DNA of 64,000 bases from NCBI GenBank assembly GCA_041391485.1, contig JAWKNY010000020.1:6890-70889 (forward strand), read 5' to 3'. Shown piece after piece: positions 7,981-15,974 of the stretch. Origin of the DNA: JACKAF01 sp041391485 (GTDB lineage: Bacteria; Bdellovibrionota; FAC87; UBA2466; JACKAF01). The notes beneath the pieces were generated by a model. The model made no database searches. It saw nothing but the letters and a program-made list of their open reading frames with translations, and was not told where the DNA came from. A program made the position numbers and the translations under genes. The first letter of the stretch is position 1. The number at the start of each line of letters is the position of its first letter.

Positions 7981-9450
7981 ATGGACCAGTCTTTGACTCC
8001 AAACGAAGCTCTCACTTTCGACGACGTTTTACTTGTGCCCCGCTATTCCGAGGTACGCCCTCCGGAAGCGGATGTGAAGAGTCGTCTAACAGAAACAATC
8101 GAGATGAAAATCCCGATCATGTCCGCGGCGATGGACAAAGTTACCGAGAGCGCCACAGCTGTCGCCCTCGCTCAGGCGGGTGGCGTGGGCGTGATTCACC
8201 GCAATTTACCCGTTGAGAAGCAGGCCCGCGAAGTCGCGAAGGTGAAAAAGAGCGAGAGCGGTAGGATTTTGGATCCGGTCACAGTGAATCCCGAGCAAAA
8301 GGTCGGCGACGCGCTGGAACTCAAACGCAAGCATGGGATTTCAGGACTTCCCGTCATTGATGACGGGCGTTTGGTTGGCATCGTAACGAATAGAGATCTG
8401 CGTTTTGAAGAAAACCTGGAGCGCAAGATCCGCGATCTCATGACCCCGGCTGAGCGCTTGATCACGGGGCCGGAAGCGACCACGATTGAAGAGGCCATCC
8501 GCCTCATGCACAAGCACCGCGTGGAAAAACTCCCCATCATTGATAGCAAGGGCAATCTCGCGGGCCTCATCACGATCAAAGACATCGAAAAAAGTATTTC
8601 GCATCCGGAAGCCAACCGTGATTCCAAGGGGCGGCTGCGTGTGGGCGCCGCAGTGGGGACCGGAGAGTCTTCGCAAGAGCGCATGGCGGCCTTGGCCAAA
8701 GCCGGTGCCGATGTCGTTGTCATCGATACCGCGCACGGCGATTCCAAAGCCGTACTCGACATTTTGAAATGGGGAAAAAAGCAGTTCCCGAGTTTAGCAC
8801 TTATCGCCGGTAATGTGGCGACGGCAGAAGGCGCCGAACACTTGTTTGCCGCCGGTGCGGACGCCGTGAAGGTGGGAATGGGCTGCGGATCGATCTGCAC
8901 CACCCGCATTGTTGCCGGAATTGGCGTACCCCAATTCTCCGCGATTTTGGCCTGCAGCCAGGTCGCGAAGAAGTATGGCCGGACGATCATCGCCGATGGT
9001 GGCATTAAGTATTCCGGTGATGTCGTGAAGGCGCTGGCGGCCGGAGCCAACGTCGTCATGCTGGGCGGGATGCTTGCCGGTACGGATGAGTCCCCTGGAG
9101 AGCTTGTTTATTACCAGGCGCGTACGTATAAATCCTATCGTGGAATGGGATCCATCGAGGCGATGGCAGAAGGCAGCCGGGACCGTTATGGCCAAACTGG
9201 CGTCGAGGTCGATGGGCTGGTGCCTGAAGGCATCGAAGGCATGGTGCCTTATCGCGGTCCACTGTCCAAGGTGCTGACCCAGCTTGTGGGCGGCATCCGC
9301 GCGGGTCTCGGTTACGTGGGCTGCAAGAACATTCCAGAGCTTCAGCAAAACGCGCAGTTTGTTCGCATCTCCAACCAGGGGCTCAAAGAGTCACACGTCC
9401 ATGACGTTTTTGTAACGAAGGAAGCGCCTAATTACAGGCCGAACTTATAG
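7981..9450 (+). CDS. guaB: Inosine-5'-monophosphate dehydrogenase
   Basis: Converts IMP to XMP with NAD+, the first committed step of GMP synthesis, in the cytoplasm. At 489 residues it is full length. The N-terminus LTFDDVLLVPRYSEV and the PIMSAAMDKVTE segment are classic. Two CBS domains lie at about residues 95-205 (HGISGLPVIDDGRLVGIV and HRVEKLPIIDSKGNLAGLI). The catalytic Cys306 lies in GCGSICTTR, followed by ADGGIKYSGDVVKALA and the mobile flap with YRGMGSIEAM. The coding sequence is intact in this otherwise indel-prone assembly. guaA follows with no gap, and a strong promoter lies 31 bases upstream, so the two form an operon. Confidence 0.98.
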   Translation: MDQSLTPNEALTFDDVLLVPRYSEVRPPEADVKSRLTETIEMKIPIMSAAMDKVTESATAVALAQAGGVGVIHRNLPVEKQAREVAKVKKSESGRILDPVTVNPEQKVGDALELKRKHGISGLPVIDDGRLVGIVTNRDLRFEENLERKIRDLMTPAERLITGPEATTIEEAIRLMHKHRVEKLPIIDSKGNLAGLITIKDIEKSISHPEANRDSKGRLRVGAAVGTGESSQERMAALAKAGADVVVIDTAHGDSKAVLDILKWGKKQFPSLALIAGNVATAEGAEHLFAAGADAVKVGMGCGSICTTRIVAGIGVPQFSAILACSQVAKKYGRTIIADGGIKYSGDVVKALAAGANVVMLGGMLAGTDESPGELVYYQARTYKSYRGMGSIEAMAEGSRDRYGQTGVEVDGLVPEGIEGMVPYRGPLSKVLTQLVGGIRAGLGYVGCKNIPELQQNAQFVRISNQGLKESHVHDVFVTKEAPNYRPNL

Positions 9451-10986
9451 ATGAAACCCAGCATCGTTGTTCTTGATTTCGGTTCGCAGTACACACAACT
9501 CATTGCCCGTTCGATTCGCCAGTTGGGTGTTTATTGCGAAATCCATCCTTACTCGATTTCTTTCCAAGACCTCAAAGCTCTGGAACCGGCGGGAATCATT
9601 TTGTCCGGTGGTCCGGCGAGTGTCACCTCGAAGACAGCTCCCAAAGTTATAAAAAAGTTTTTGGACATGAATGTCCCCGTTCTGGGAATCTGTTACGGCA
9701 TGCAGCTGCTCTCGTTCATGGGGAAGGGTGCGGTCAATCAGGGATCGACGCGTGAGTATGGATTTGCCCAGGTGGAAGTCCTGAAACCAGAAGGGCTGTT
9801 TTTAGGTTTTGAAAAGGGTGAAAAGCTGCAGGTGTGGATGAGCCACGGCGATAGCGTGGAAGTCTTGCCTCAGGGAGGCGAACTCACGGCACGTAGTGAG
9901 TCCTGCCCCGTTGCGGGATTCCAAATGGGATCCCTGTATGGCCTTCAGTTTCACCCCGAAGTCGCGCACACCTTGCAAGGGGACAAGATTCTCTCGAACT
10001 TCCTTTTTGGCATTTGCGATCTCAGCCCGGACTGGGAGATGGAGAACTTTTTCAACGCGAAGTCTGAGGAAATCCTAAGAATCGTCGGTGAGAAAGACAT
10101 GGTCATTGGTGCGGTGAGCGGAGGCGTGGACTCCACGCTGCTTGCGGTCTTTCTCGGTAAGATTCTAGGCAAGAGATTCCATCCGGTACTCGTGGATCAC
10201 GGGTTGATGCGACTCAACGAGGCCGAAGAAGTCGCGAAGTTCTTAGGCGAACTCGACGTGCCGCTAAAGGTAATCAAAGCCGAGAAGCTATTTTTGAAGA
10301 ACCTCTCCAAGGTTTCGGATCCTGAGAAAAAGAGAAAGATCATCGGCAAGACCTTTATTGAGGTCTTCGAAAAAGAATGCAAAAAATTTAAGAACGCCAA
10401 GTTTTTGGCTCAAGGCACGCTTTATCCTGATGTGATCGAGAGTGTGAGCGTGAAGGGACCTAGCCACACCATTAAGACCCACCACAACGTAGGTGGCCTT
10501 CCCAAGCGGATGAAACTGAAACTCATCGAGCCGTTCCGTGAGCTTTTTAAGGATGAAGTCCGACAACTCGGCCGCACTTTGAACGTTCCGGATTGGATTC
10601 TAGGTCGTCACCCCTTTCCGGGACCCGGGCTCGCGGTCCGTGTGCTCGGAGAGGTCTCGCGCTCCCGTTTGGATTTGCTGCGAAAAGCAGACGCCATTTT
10701 TGTGGAAGAGCTAAGAACCCAAGGCCTGTACGATCAGATTTGGCAGGCGCTTGCCGCCCTTTTGCCCGTGCGGGCGGTTGGCGTGATGGGCGATGCGCGT
10801 ACCTATGAATCTGTCGTCGCGTTGCGGGCGGTGACTAGCCGGGATGGGATGACGGCGGACTGGTTCGATTTTGAAAAGCCGGCGCTGGGGCGTATTGCCA
10901 ACCGAATCATCAACGAAGTTCCCGGCATCAACCGGGTTGTGTACGACGTTTCCTCCAAACCGCCCGCGACCATTGAGTGGGAATAA
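9451..10986 (+). CDS. guaA: GMP synthase (glutamine-hydrolysing)
   Basis: Amidates XMP to GMP using glutamine and ATP. At 511 residues it is full length and starts on the base after the guaB stop. An N-terminal class I glutamine amidotransferase domain has nucleophile Cys81 in LGICYGMQLLS and the His-Glu pair in LQFHPEVAHT. The ATP pyrophosphatase domain follows, with P-loop AVSGGVDST. A C-terminal dimerisation domain ends in KPPATIEWE, the characteristic GuaA terminus. The gene converges with the minus-strand HTTM gene and the two coding ends overlap by about 59 bases, so there is no room for an intergenic terminator. Confidence 0.98.
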   Translation: MKPSIVVLDFGSQYTQLIARSIRQLGVYCEIHPYSISFQDLKALEPAGIILSGGPASVTSKTAPKVIKKFLDMNVPVLGICYGMQLLSFMGKGAVNQGSTREYGFAQVEVLKPEGLFLGFEKGEKLQVWMSHGDSVEVLPQGGELTARSESCPVAGFQMGSLYGLQFHPEVAHTLQGDKILSNFLFGICDLSPDWEMENFFNAKSEEILRIVGEKDMVIGAVSGGVDSTLLAVFLGKILGKRFHPVLVDHGLMRLNEAEEVAKFLGELDVPLKVIKAEKLFLKNLSKVSDPEKKRKIIGKTFIEVFEKECKKFKNAKFLAQGTLYPDVIESVSVKGPSHTIKTHHNVGGLPKRMKLKLIEPFRELFKDEVRQLGRTLNVPDWILGRHPFPGPGLAVRVLGEVSRSRLDLLRKADAIFVEELRTQGLYDQIWQALAALLPVRAVGVMGDARTYESVVALRAVTSRDGMTADWFDFEKPALGRIANRIINEVPGINRVVYDVSSKPPATIEWE

Positions 10987-11842
10987 GTTCCAAGAGTCTT
11001 TGCGAGAACTTGGCCGGAAGAAAACATACCAGTACAATCGAAAGCATGCAGTGCCAGTAGCCTGTCATCGTGGAAACTTCTAGTCCCACGTGCATGAGCA
11101 CTAGACCCAACACAATCCACGGCCCCCCTTTTTTGTGCCAAAGGAGCAGCGGGGCGGCGACCTCAAGAATCAGTGTGGCATGGCAAAAGAATTCCAAAAC
11201 AGGCTTTAGGGCGAACCAATCCACATGGGGAAATCGAGCGAAGATGAGATTGTTCATCGCCGCAAAGACCATCTTGCCTTGAAGCCAGTTGGCGTCGTCC
11301 AGTCGTTGCCAGGCCGCTGCTGCGTACATGGCGGCTAAGTGCCATTGCATTAATCGAAGAGGCCAGCCGGAAGTTTTTTCTATGGCGCCCTGCGAGCCCC
11401 AACGTTTTTGCAGCCAGGCATCAATGGAGTAGGCTCCCCCCGATGGTGCAAAGACCAGACAATTCAGGAAGGGAAGAATTTCCCACTTCCAACCCCAAGT
11501 GGACATGGCTCCCAGTTGCACAAACTCGTGGTGAAGAAAAATCAGCAAAATGCCCGAGATCCTTGTGGCAAAACCGAAGGTAAAACAAAGCGCTGCAAAG
11601 AGCAGAAGGGCGTAGCTCAGTCTAAACGTTCCGGCTGAGGTGGCAAACCAAGGTGTCCCGTAAAAAAAGGTCGCCAGTCCGTTGGGTCCAAACACATCCC
11701 ACAACCGTTCAGAGAAATAGACGGTGTAGCAGTGAAGCAGCATCAGGCCGAGGCCGATGCGGCAGACTACAAACGGGTGAATAGCAACGTCGTCAAACCA
11801 CCAGGCTTCGAGGCGGTGCCGTAACGTCGTCAGACGGCTCAT
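10928..11842 (-). CDS. HTTM / vitamin-K-dependent gamma-carboxylase-like membrane protein
   Basis: About 304 residues from the ATG at 11842, which overlaps the upstream stop (ATGA). Four or more membrane segments surround conserved HTTM features: HHEFVQLGAMSTWGWKWE, PSGGAYSIDAWLQKRW, WPLRLMQWHLAAMYAAAAW, the W-x-x-G segment NWLQGKMV, and FFCHATLILEVAAPLLLW. HTTM proteins share the membrane core of vitamin-K-dependent gamma-glutamyl carboxylase; bacterial members are mostly uncharacterised. It is the last gene of a four-gene operon headed by the exosortase, so a role in modifying or anchoring exported material is plausible but inferred. Its 3' end overlaps guaA on the other strand. Confidence 0.75.
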   Translation of the reverse strand: MSRLTTLRHRLEAWWFDDVAIHPFVVCRIGLGLMLLHCYTVYFSERLWDVFGPNGLATFFYGTPWFATSAGTFRLSYALLLFAALCFTFGFATRISGILLIFLHHEFVQLGAMSTWGWKWEILPFLNCLVFAPSGGAYSIDAWLQKRWGSQGAIEKTSGWPLRLMQWHLAAMYAAAAWQRLDDANWLQGKMVFAAMNNLIFARFPHVDWFALKPVLEFFCHATLILEVAAPLLLWHKKGGPWIVLGLVLMHVGLEVSTMTGYWHCMLSIVLVCFLPAKFSQRLLELIPTQWSRAVWRKRRTQPG

Positions 11843-12420
11843 GGCAGCCTCCAAGCAATCGAAACGGACGTCTCCAGCGGAGTATCCTTTTCGCAGTCGT
11901 AGGCATAGGGGGCTTCGTCCGTGTCGCGAATGTGACCCGATTGGTAACTGCGCATCTGGTGCTTCCACAAAATGGAGATTTTTTGCCGGGGAAAAACTTC
12001 GTAAAGAGACGAACGACAGAAGAAGCGAGAGGCTGCTTGAAAATGTTTTGCGCGCAAGGCGGCGCGCTCTTTGTCTGGATAAACTAGGGGCTCGGTCGCC
12101 AGCGCGCGGTACAACGTGATACCGAGCAAGTCTGCGGTCAAAAACGGGGGCGGTTCGCAGTGGGGGTGAGTTTCGTAGAGCGTCGCGGACTCGTTGGCCG
12201 AGAAACCGACCACCTGAAAGCAGCTGAGGTGCTCCATCTCATCGCCCCCTTCGCCCTTAAAGACTCCCATGCCGGGCTCCATCAAGAGATTGCGATGAAA
12301 CCGTCTCAAATTGGAATGAAACCCGGTCCAGCGCGTAGGCAAAAACTCCTTGGGAAAGGACGCAAAGCTTAGGCTCAGCGCGTAGAGGCATAAAGCAATG
12401 AGTCCATGGGTGCGCGACAT
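11839..12420 (-). CDS. Secreted protein of unknown function in the exosortase operon
   Basis: A 193-residue protein with an N-terminal signal peptide or anchor (LIALCLYALSLSFASF). It continues with an aromatic- and cysteine-containing globular region (Cys at about residues 67, 88, 134 and 175). No family was recognised. It is encoded 3 bases after the SGNH hydrolase and overlaps the HTTM gene by 4 bases. In many bacteria HTTM genes are accompanied by a short secreted partner, and this protein sits in that position. It probably acts in the periplasm or at the inner membrane together with the HTTM protein; that role is inference from gene order. Confidence 0.6.
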   Translation of the reverse strand: MSRTHGLIALCLYALSLSFASFPKEFLPTRWTGFHSNLRRFHRNLLMEPGMGVFKGEGGDEMEHLSCFQVVGFSANESATLYETHPHCEPPPFLTADLLGITLYRALATEPLVYPDKERAALRAKHFQAASRFFCRSSLYEVFPRQKISILWKHQMRSYQSGHIRDTDEAPYAYDCEKDTPLETSVSIAWRLP

Positions 12421-12423
12421 GGC

Positions 12424-13495
12424 TTACCTCAGCTGCACGGTTCGCAGCGGTTTTGCTCCAGGGAGAAGCTTTGTGTCGTCGAGAAAGTCCCCCAATGAAG
12501 AGGCCAAAACTTCAAGCCCCTTTTCGCTCGGGTGAATAAAATCGGAAAACCATTCCGCATTTCCAGCAAAGTGCTTCGCGGTATCGAGGCCGAACACCTG
12601 GGTTCTCCCTGCATAGCTCAGGGCGATCTTGTTGAAGGCGCGGTGGTGTTCCAGGATCTGTTCGAAGGGCGGAAAGGTTGCGGACTCCGCGTAAGGCTGA
12701 TGGCTCATGACTTTTATGAACGCTTCCCGATCCTCTCGGATGGGCTCGCTTAGGACGACGACCGGAACTTTTTCTTTGTGAGCGATGGCTAGGAAGGACT
12801 CCAGATTCCTACGGTACACTTGCGCTCCGGCTTCAAAGGGGATCTTGGTTTCTTTAGAAAAGTGCACAGGGTTGCGAACCTTTTGAGCTAGAGATTGTGT
12901 GAGGCGAAACTGGCTTAAGACTCGGGCGAGCGGGTGCGTGTATTGGGACTTTTGAAAATAAGGCAGGTTCAGAAAGTGGGAATAATCGACGGCATAGTTG
13001 GGGTAGTACATCGTCGTCAAATCGTTGAAGTTGTGCGCAATGACCAGTAAATCCGGATTCCAAGACTGGACGTGGAGGTTGAGAAGAACGAGGGAGTGAG
13101 CCGTCGTGTAGCCGGCAAACGCGACGTTGATGAACTCGATTCCGCGCGAAGGGTATCGGTTGGCGAGTAAGCCCGTGAGGCTCTTGTGGTGAGCTTGAAA
13201 AGGGACGGGTTTTCGATATTGGAACCGCCAAAGACAACGACGCGAAAAGTACCTGGTGGTTTTCGAGGTCAAAGTTCTCGCCATAGTGAGTTTGGATTTT
13301 CTTTGGACTCAGTTGGTAGAAAGGCATCCCGCTCCCAAGAAAGGGAGTCGCCCAACGCGTGTACTCGATGAAGATTGGCTTTTTGTAGACGCTGTATTGG
13401 TAGACTCTGAGAAAGCCTTCCGCGAGTGCGAATGAGACAACCACGTGGACGACCGCAAGACCCACCCACCTAAGGCAATGTGTTCTAGATCGCAC
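12424..13495 (-). CDS. SGNH/GDSL-type hydrolase with N-terminal membrane anchor, frameshifted
   Basis: Reconstructed as one protein of about 355 residues. The GTG at 13495 overlaps the exosortase stop by 11 bases and gives a membrane anchor (GLAVVHVVVSFALAEGFL), then YTRWATPFLGSGMPFYQLSP. The nucleophile block FRVVVFGGSNIENPS appears in a third frame near 13210-13250. It continues with GIEFINVAFAGYTTAHSL, LLVIAHNFNDLTTMYYPNY (block with Asn) and the C-terminal Asp-x-x-His block FSDFIHPSEKG. These are blocks I, II/III and V of SGNH esterases or acyltransferases. Two compensating frame changes lie at about 13255 and 13200. An exported esterase or acetyl-ester enzyme acting on cell-surface material is likely; the substrate is unknown. 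Confidence 0.75.
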
Positions 13496-14441
13496 GGGCT
13501 TGGGACTCCGTAGAGCGAAGGCTGACTTTCCAGTAGAAAAACGCAAAGAAGATGAGCAGGCCCACCGCGTAGAGGATCCAGCCCGCGTGGCTATGAAAAA
13601 GTCCTTTGATGACTCCAACGGCAGCCTCTCGTCCGTCGGCTATTCCCGTGCGAATGGCGTAACCCAGGAGCAAGCCGATGCGAATCAGATTTAGCGCAGA
13701 CATATAGAGGATACCGACGACAAGGGCGATCCATTTACTGCGAGGTGGAAACTTTTTTCCATCCAGAACCAGAACGAGTGAGTAAAGCGCAAAGAACAGC
13801 GCATACCCCGTAAAGCCCCCGCAGGGTTCAGCCACATTGATCGAAAGAACGGGGTGCTGGATGTAGACCCGCACGCCCTCGATCCACATTTTTAGGTCGC
13901 TAAATCCGCTGATCCAAAGGCTCGCCCGCAGCAGAGAGGAAAGGGGGCCGAGAAGCACGTGTTTCCAAAGGACCGGGCTCAAATAGTGGATGCCGGGAAT
14001 GCCGACGGCCAACAGCACGAGCGGGAGTCCAAGATCTTTGTGCTGGTGTGCCCGGTCTAGGAGCAGCCGAAGCGGGAAGCACATGGCGATACTGGAGCAC
14101 ACGCAAAGCGTCCATAGCAAAGACCAGCCCCACAAAACGACAGACTCGCCGAGTGCTTGAGTGAGTCCATCGATGAAAAAAACTCCCAAGGCGCACAGCG
14201 TAAACAGGACCCCGTTGGCGGCGACGAGCCGGGGCGAGAGGCGAGTGTGGAGTGTGTTTTCTGGAAAGAGCCGATCTACAAAGAAATAGAATGCGATGAC
14301 AAAAGAGCTAAAAATGAGCGGCCCGAGCGTCAGGTGATAGCTCCAGAGGAGCATCATCAGCGCCGTTTCGGCTGCGGGAACGCCGACCAGCAAGGCGAGC
14401 ACCGCCTGGCGACTGAGAGAAAGATTTCGAGAGTGATCCAT
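13485..14441 (-). CDS. Exosortase-family membrane cysteine transpeptidase
   Basis: A 318-residue polytopic inner-membrane protein with about eight hydrophobic segments. The three exosortase/archaeosortase active-site residues stand in the family order and context: Cys207 in AEPCGGFTGYALF, Arg254 in ALNLIRIGLLLG, and His283 in FHSHAGWILY. Exosortases recognise C-terminal tripartite signals (short motif, transmembrane helix, basic tail), cleave them and transfer the protein to another carrier. The only obvious candidate substrates nearby are the two 63-residue VPEIPTN proteins encoded divergently 200 bases upstream. It heads an operon with SGNH, secreted and HTTM genes. A GTG at 14468 would add 9 residues. 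Subfamily not assigned. Confidence 0.9.
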   Translation of the reverse strand: MDHSRNLSLSRQAVLALLVGVPAAETALMMLLWSYHLTLGPLIFSSFVIAFYFFVDRLFPENTLHTRLSPRLVAANGVLFTLCALGVFFIDGLTQALGESVVLWGWSLLWTLCVCSSIAMCFPLRLLLDRAHQHKDLGLPLVLLAVGIPGIHYLSPVLWKHVLLGPLSSLLRASLWISGFSDLKMWIEGVRVYIQHPVLSINVAEPCGGFTGYALFFALYSLVLVLDGKKFPPRSKWIALVVGILYMSALNLIRIGLLLGYAIRTGIADGREAAVGVIKGLFHSHAGWILYAVGLLIFFAFFYWKVSLRSTESQARAI

Positions 14442-14575
14442 GCCTAATGGGATCGACAATCCGGCCACGGAAGTTTAGGGGATAGGGCAGTTTGGATGAT
14501 GACGCCGCGCGCTACAAGCCATTGTTTTTCTAAAGTTTTTTAGCGAGAGCACCGAGACGTGCATGAGAGTTTTGA

Positions 14576-14623
14576 CCGGCGGGTCTTTTGTTCTGGGCGC
14601 GAAGTTTTTTTAAGAAAAAGTAA
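14576..14623 (+). pseudogene. Decayed C-terminal remnant of a third VPEIPTN-type protein
   Basis: Directly upstream of the first intact copy, the plus strand reads PAGLLFWARSFFKKK followed by a stop. This matches the tail of the first intact protein (AGLLFWVRSYFKK). At DNA level 14585-14616 matches 14798-14829 at 28 of 32 positions. An in-frame stop at 14573-14575 cuts it off, and the signal-peptide half is missing. The simplest reading is a tandem array that once had three units, the first now truncated. An alternative is that it is a leftover of an unequal crossover. Translation is not expected. Confidence 0.65.
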
Positions 14624-14641
14624 TTTTTGATAGGAGCTAGC

Positions 14642-14833
14642 ATGAAACACGTATTCGGTTCTGCCACTGTTTTGGCGTTCACACTCGTCACCCAGGTATT
14701 TGCCATGGCACCGCCGCCACCGCCGATCAGCGCGACGGCGAGTGTCCCTGAAATTCCCACGAATCTAATTCCTTGGATTGTGGGTGGCTCAGCCGGCCTT
14801 TTGTTCTGGGTGCGCAGTTATTTCAAGAAGTAG
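14642..14833 (+). CDS. 63-residue exported protein with exosortase-type C-terminal signal, copy 1
   Basis: Tiny protein made of a signal peptide (residues 1-21, ending QVFAMA), a proline-rich linker (PPPPPISATAS), the motif VPEIPTN at 35-41, a hydrophobic helix (about 42-57) and a basic tail (R-S-Y-F-K-K). This is the tripartite layout of exosortase substrates such as PEP-CTERM and VPEID-CTERM proteins, but with almost no passenger: only about 20 residues would remain after both cuts. AGGAG lies 6 bases before the ATG. It is transcribed divergently from the exosortase and followed after 20 bases by a close copy. Function unknown; possibly a structural peptide, peptide signal or surface-layer unit (inference). 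Confidence 0.85.
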   Translation: MKHVFGSATVLAFTLVTQVFAMAPPPPPISATASVPEIPTNLIPWIVGGSAGLLFWVRSYFKK

Positions 14834-14853
14834 TTTTTTTTGGGGGAGATAAA

Positions 14854-15045
14854 ATGAAACGCGTATTGGGATCTCTAAGCTTTGTTGCCTTCACACTTGT
14901 CAGCCAAGTTTTTGCGATGGCTCCCCCACCGGTGAGTGAGGGAACGGCGACGGCGAGTGTCCCCGAAATTCCGACCAACTTGATCCCTTGGATTATTGGC
15001 GGGTCCGCTGCCGTTTTGGTTTGGGCGCGCCGCTTCTTCAAATAG
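14854..15045 (+). CDS. 63-residue exported protein with exosortase-type C-terminal signal, copy 2
   Basis: Tandem paralogue of the preceding gene, also 63 residues. The signal peptide (FVAFTLVSQVFAMA) and the core ATASVPEIPTNLIPWI are almost identical to copy 1. The linker (PPPVSEGT) and the tail (VWARRFFK) have diverged. Conservation is therefore strongest at the predicted recognition motif, as expected if both are processed by the same enzyme. GGGGGAG precedes the ATG by 4-5 bases. A terminator follows 130 bases downstream, so the two genes form their own transcription unit. The nearest described signal type by eye is VPEID-CTERM, but the residue after Ile is Pro and the cognate exosortase here lacks a fused protease domain. 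Confidence 0.85.
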   Translation: MKRVLGSLSFVAFTLVSQVFAMAPPPVSEGTATASVPEIPTNLIPWIIGGSAAVLVWARRFFK

Positions 15046-15176
15046 GACCGCGCTTCCCCAAGTTCAGCACGGCCTGTAGGACAATTATTGACAACTCTCG
15101 TCCCTGTCCTTAGGCTTTTTTCAGAATTTAGATCTCCTGCAACGAACGGGGTTCTTGGGGTCTGCTTTTGTGGGCC

Positions 15177-15200
15177 GAACGGGATCCCGTTCTTTTATTT
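15177..15200 (+). terminator. Rho-independent terminator after the small-protein operon
   Basis: GAACGGG (15177-15183) and CCCGTTC (15186-15192) form a perfect 7-base stem with a two-base AT centre, followed by TTTTATTT on the plus strand. It ends transcription from the tandem small genes. It overlaps the last codons of the minus-strand M48 gene. Confidence 0.65.
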
Positions 15201-15974
15201 CTGATCCAACTCCTCGCTAAGCTTTCGAAGGTAGATTAAACGTTCGCTCGTAATGGGGTGGCTTGAAAACATCGTTTGCCATTGTTTGCTGAAGCCTAGC
15301 CTTTCCTTTTCGACCATTTCAAAGAACTCCAGTGTTCCCTCCGTGTTGCCATAGGCCGTTTTAACGAGTCGCATCCCGAAAGCATCCGCTTCTCTTTCCT
15401 GATCCCGGCTGTAACTGAGCTCTGCCATGCCGACCGTGACTTCGGCAAAGGGGTTCGCACTTTGGCCAAAAAGTAACGCGAGCGCCGTTTGAAAAACGAG
15501 GGCGCGGCCCAGTCGCCTTAAAGTGTGGCGGTGCTCGTGGTGTCCAAACTCGTGGGCGAGTACCATCGCGCGTCCGGGTACTGAAGTTACTTTTTCCAGA
15601 AGGCCAGACGTCACGCCCACGCCGCCTCCGGGGACGGCAAACGCGTTGGGTTCTTCCATCTCCATGAGGTAAAGCGTATAGGGAAGCTCTCTCATTTTTT
15701 GAGCGCTTTTCAATTTTTCAAAGATTCCCAAGGTCTTCTGATACTCGTCATACTGCGGATCACTTTTCTCAGGAGGCGTGGCGGCGACACTCAGTCTCGA
15801 TTCCCAGCTGGCTGGGACGTAGATGGCGAAACGCTCGGCGGCCCAGCCAAAGGCCAGGTACAAACCGGCGAGACACGCGCAGACGATAGCCACATCTTTT
15901 ACTTTGGTTTTCCAGCCGGTAATGCCGGCGGAGTTTTCGGCGCTCTCACCGAGTTTGGGCGGTACGTAACGCAT
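15195..15974 (-). CDS. M48-family zinc metalloprotease, membrane-anchored
   Basis: A 259-residue protein with one N-terminal transmembrane helix (VAIVCACLAGLYLAFGW) and a periplasmic peptidase domain. The zinc site is HEFGH in MVLAHEFGHHEHRHTLRRL, with the third ligand Glu in SRDQEREADAFGMRL, as in HtpX/BepA/LoiP-like M48 enzymes. NAFAVPGGGVGVTSGLLE is the usual substrate-groove strand. C-terminal FSSHPITSERL is also typical. Family members degrade or assist misfolded envelope proteins. It starts on the base after the stop of a YbjQ-like gene, so the three minus-strand genes from 16732 form an operon. Confidence 0.92.
   Translation of the reverse strand: MRYVPPKLGESAENSAGITGWKTKVKDVAIVCACLAGLYLAFGWAAERFAIYVPASWESRLSVAATPPEKSDPQYDEYQKTLGIFEKLKSAQKMRELPYTLYLMEMEEPNAFAVPGGGVGVTSGLLEKVTSVPGRAMVLAHEFGHHEHRHTLRRLGRALVFQTALALLFGQSANPFAEVTVGMAELSYSRDQEREADAFGMRLVKTAYGNTEGTLEFFEMVEKERLGFSKQWQTMFSSHPITSERLIYLRKLSEELDQK

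Noticed and set aside
8196..9059. Minus-strand 287-residue reading frame inside guaB
   Set aside because: Antisense shadow with Ser/Ala/Pro-rich low-complexity translation, typical of GC-rich genes.
14530..14760. Minus-strand 76-residue reading frame across the tandem small genes
   Set aside because: It is antisense to the signal-peptide and linker codons of copy 1, lacks a ribosome site, and its sequence is just the complement of the Pro/Ala repeats.
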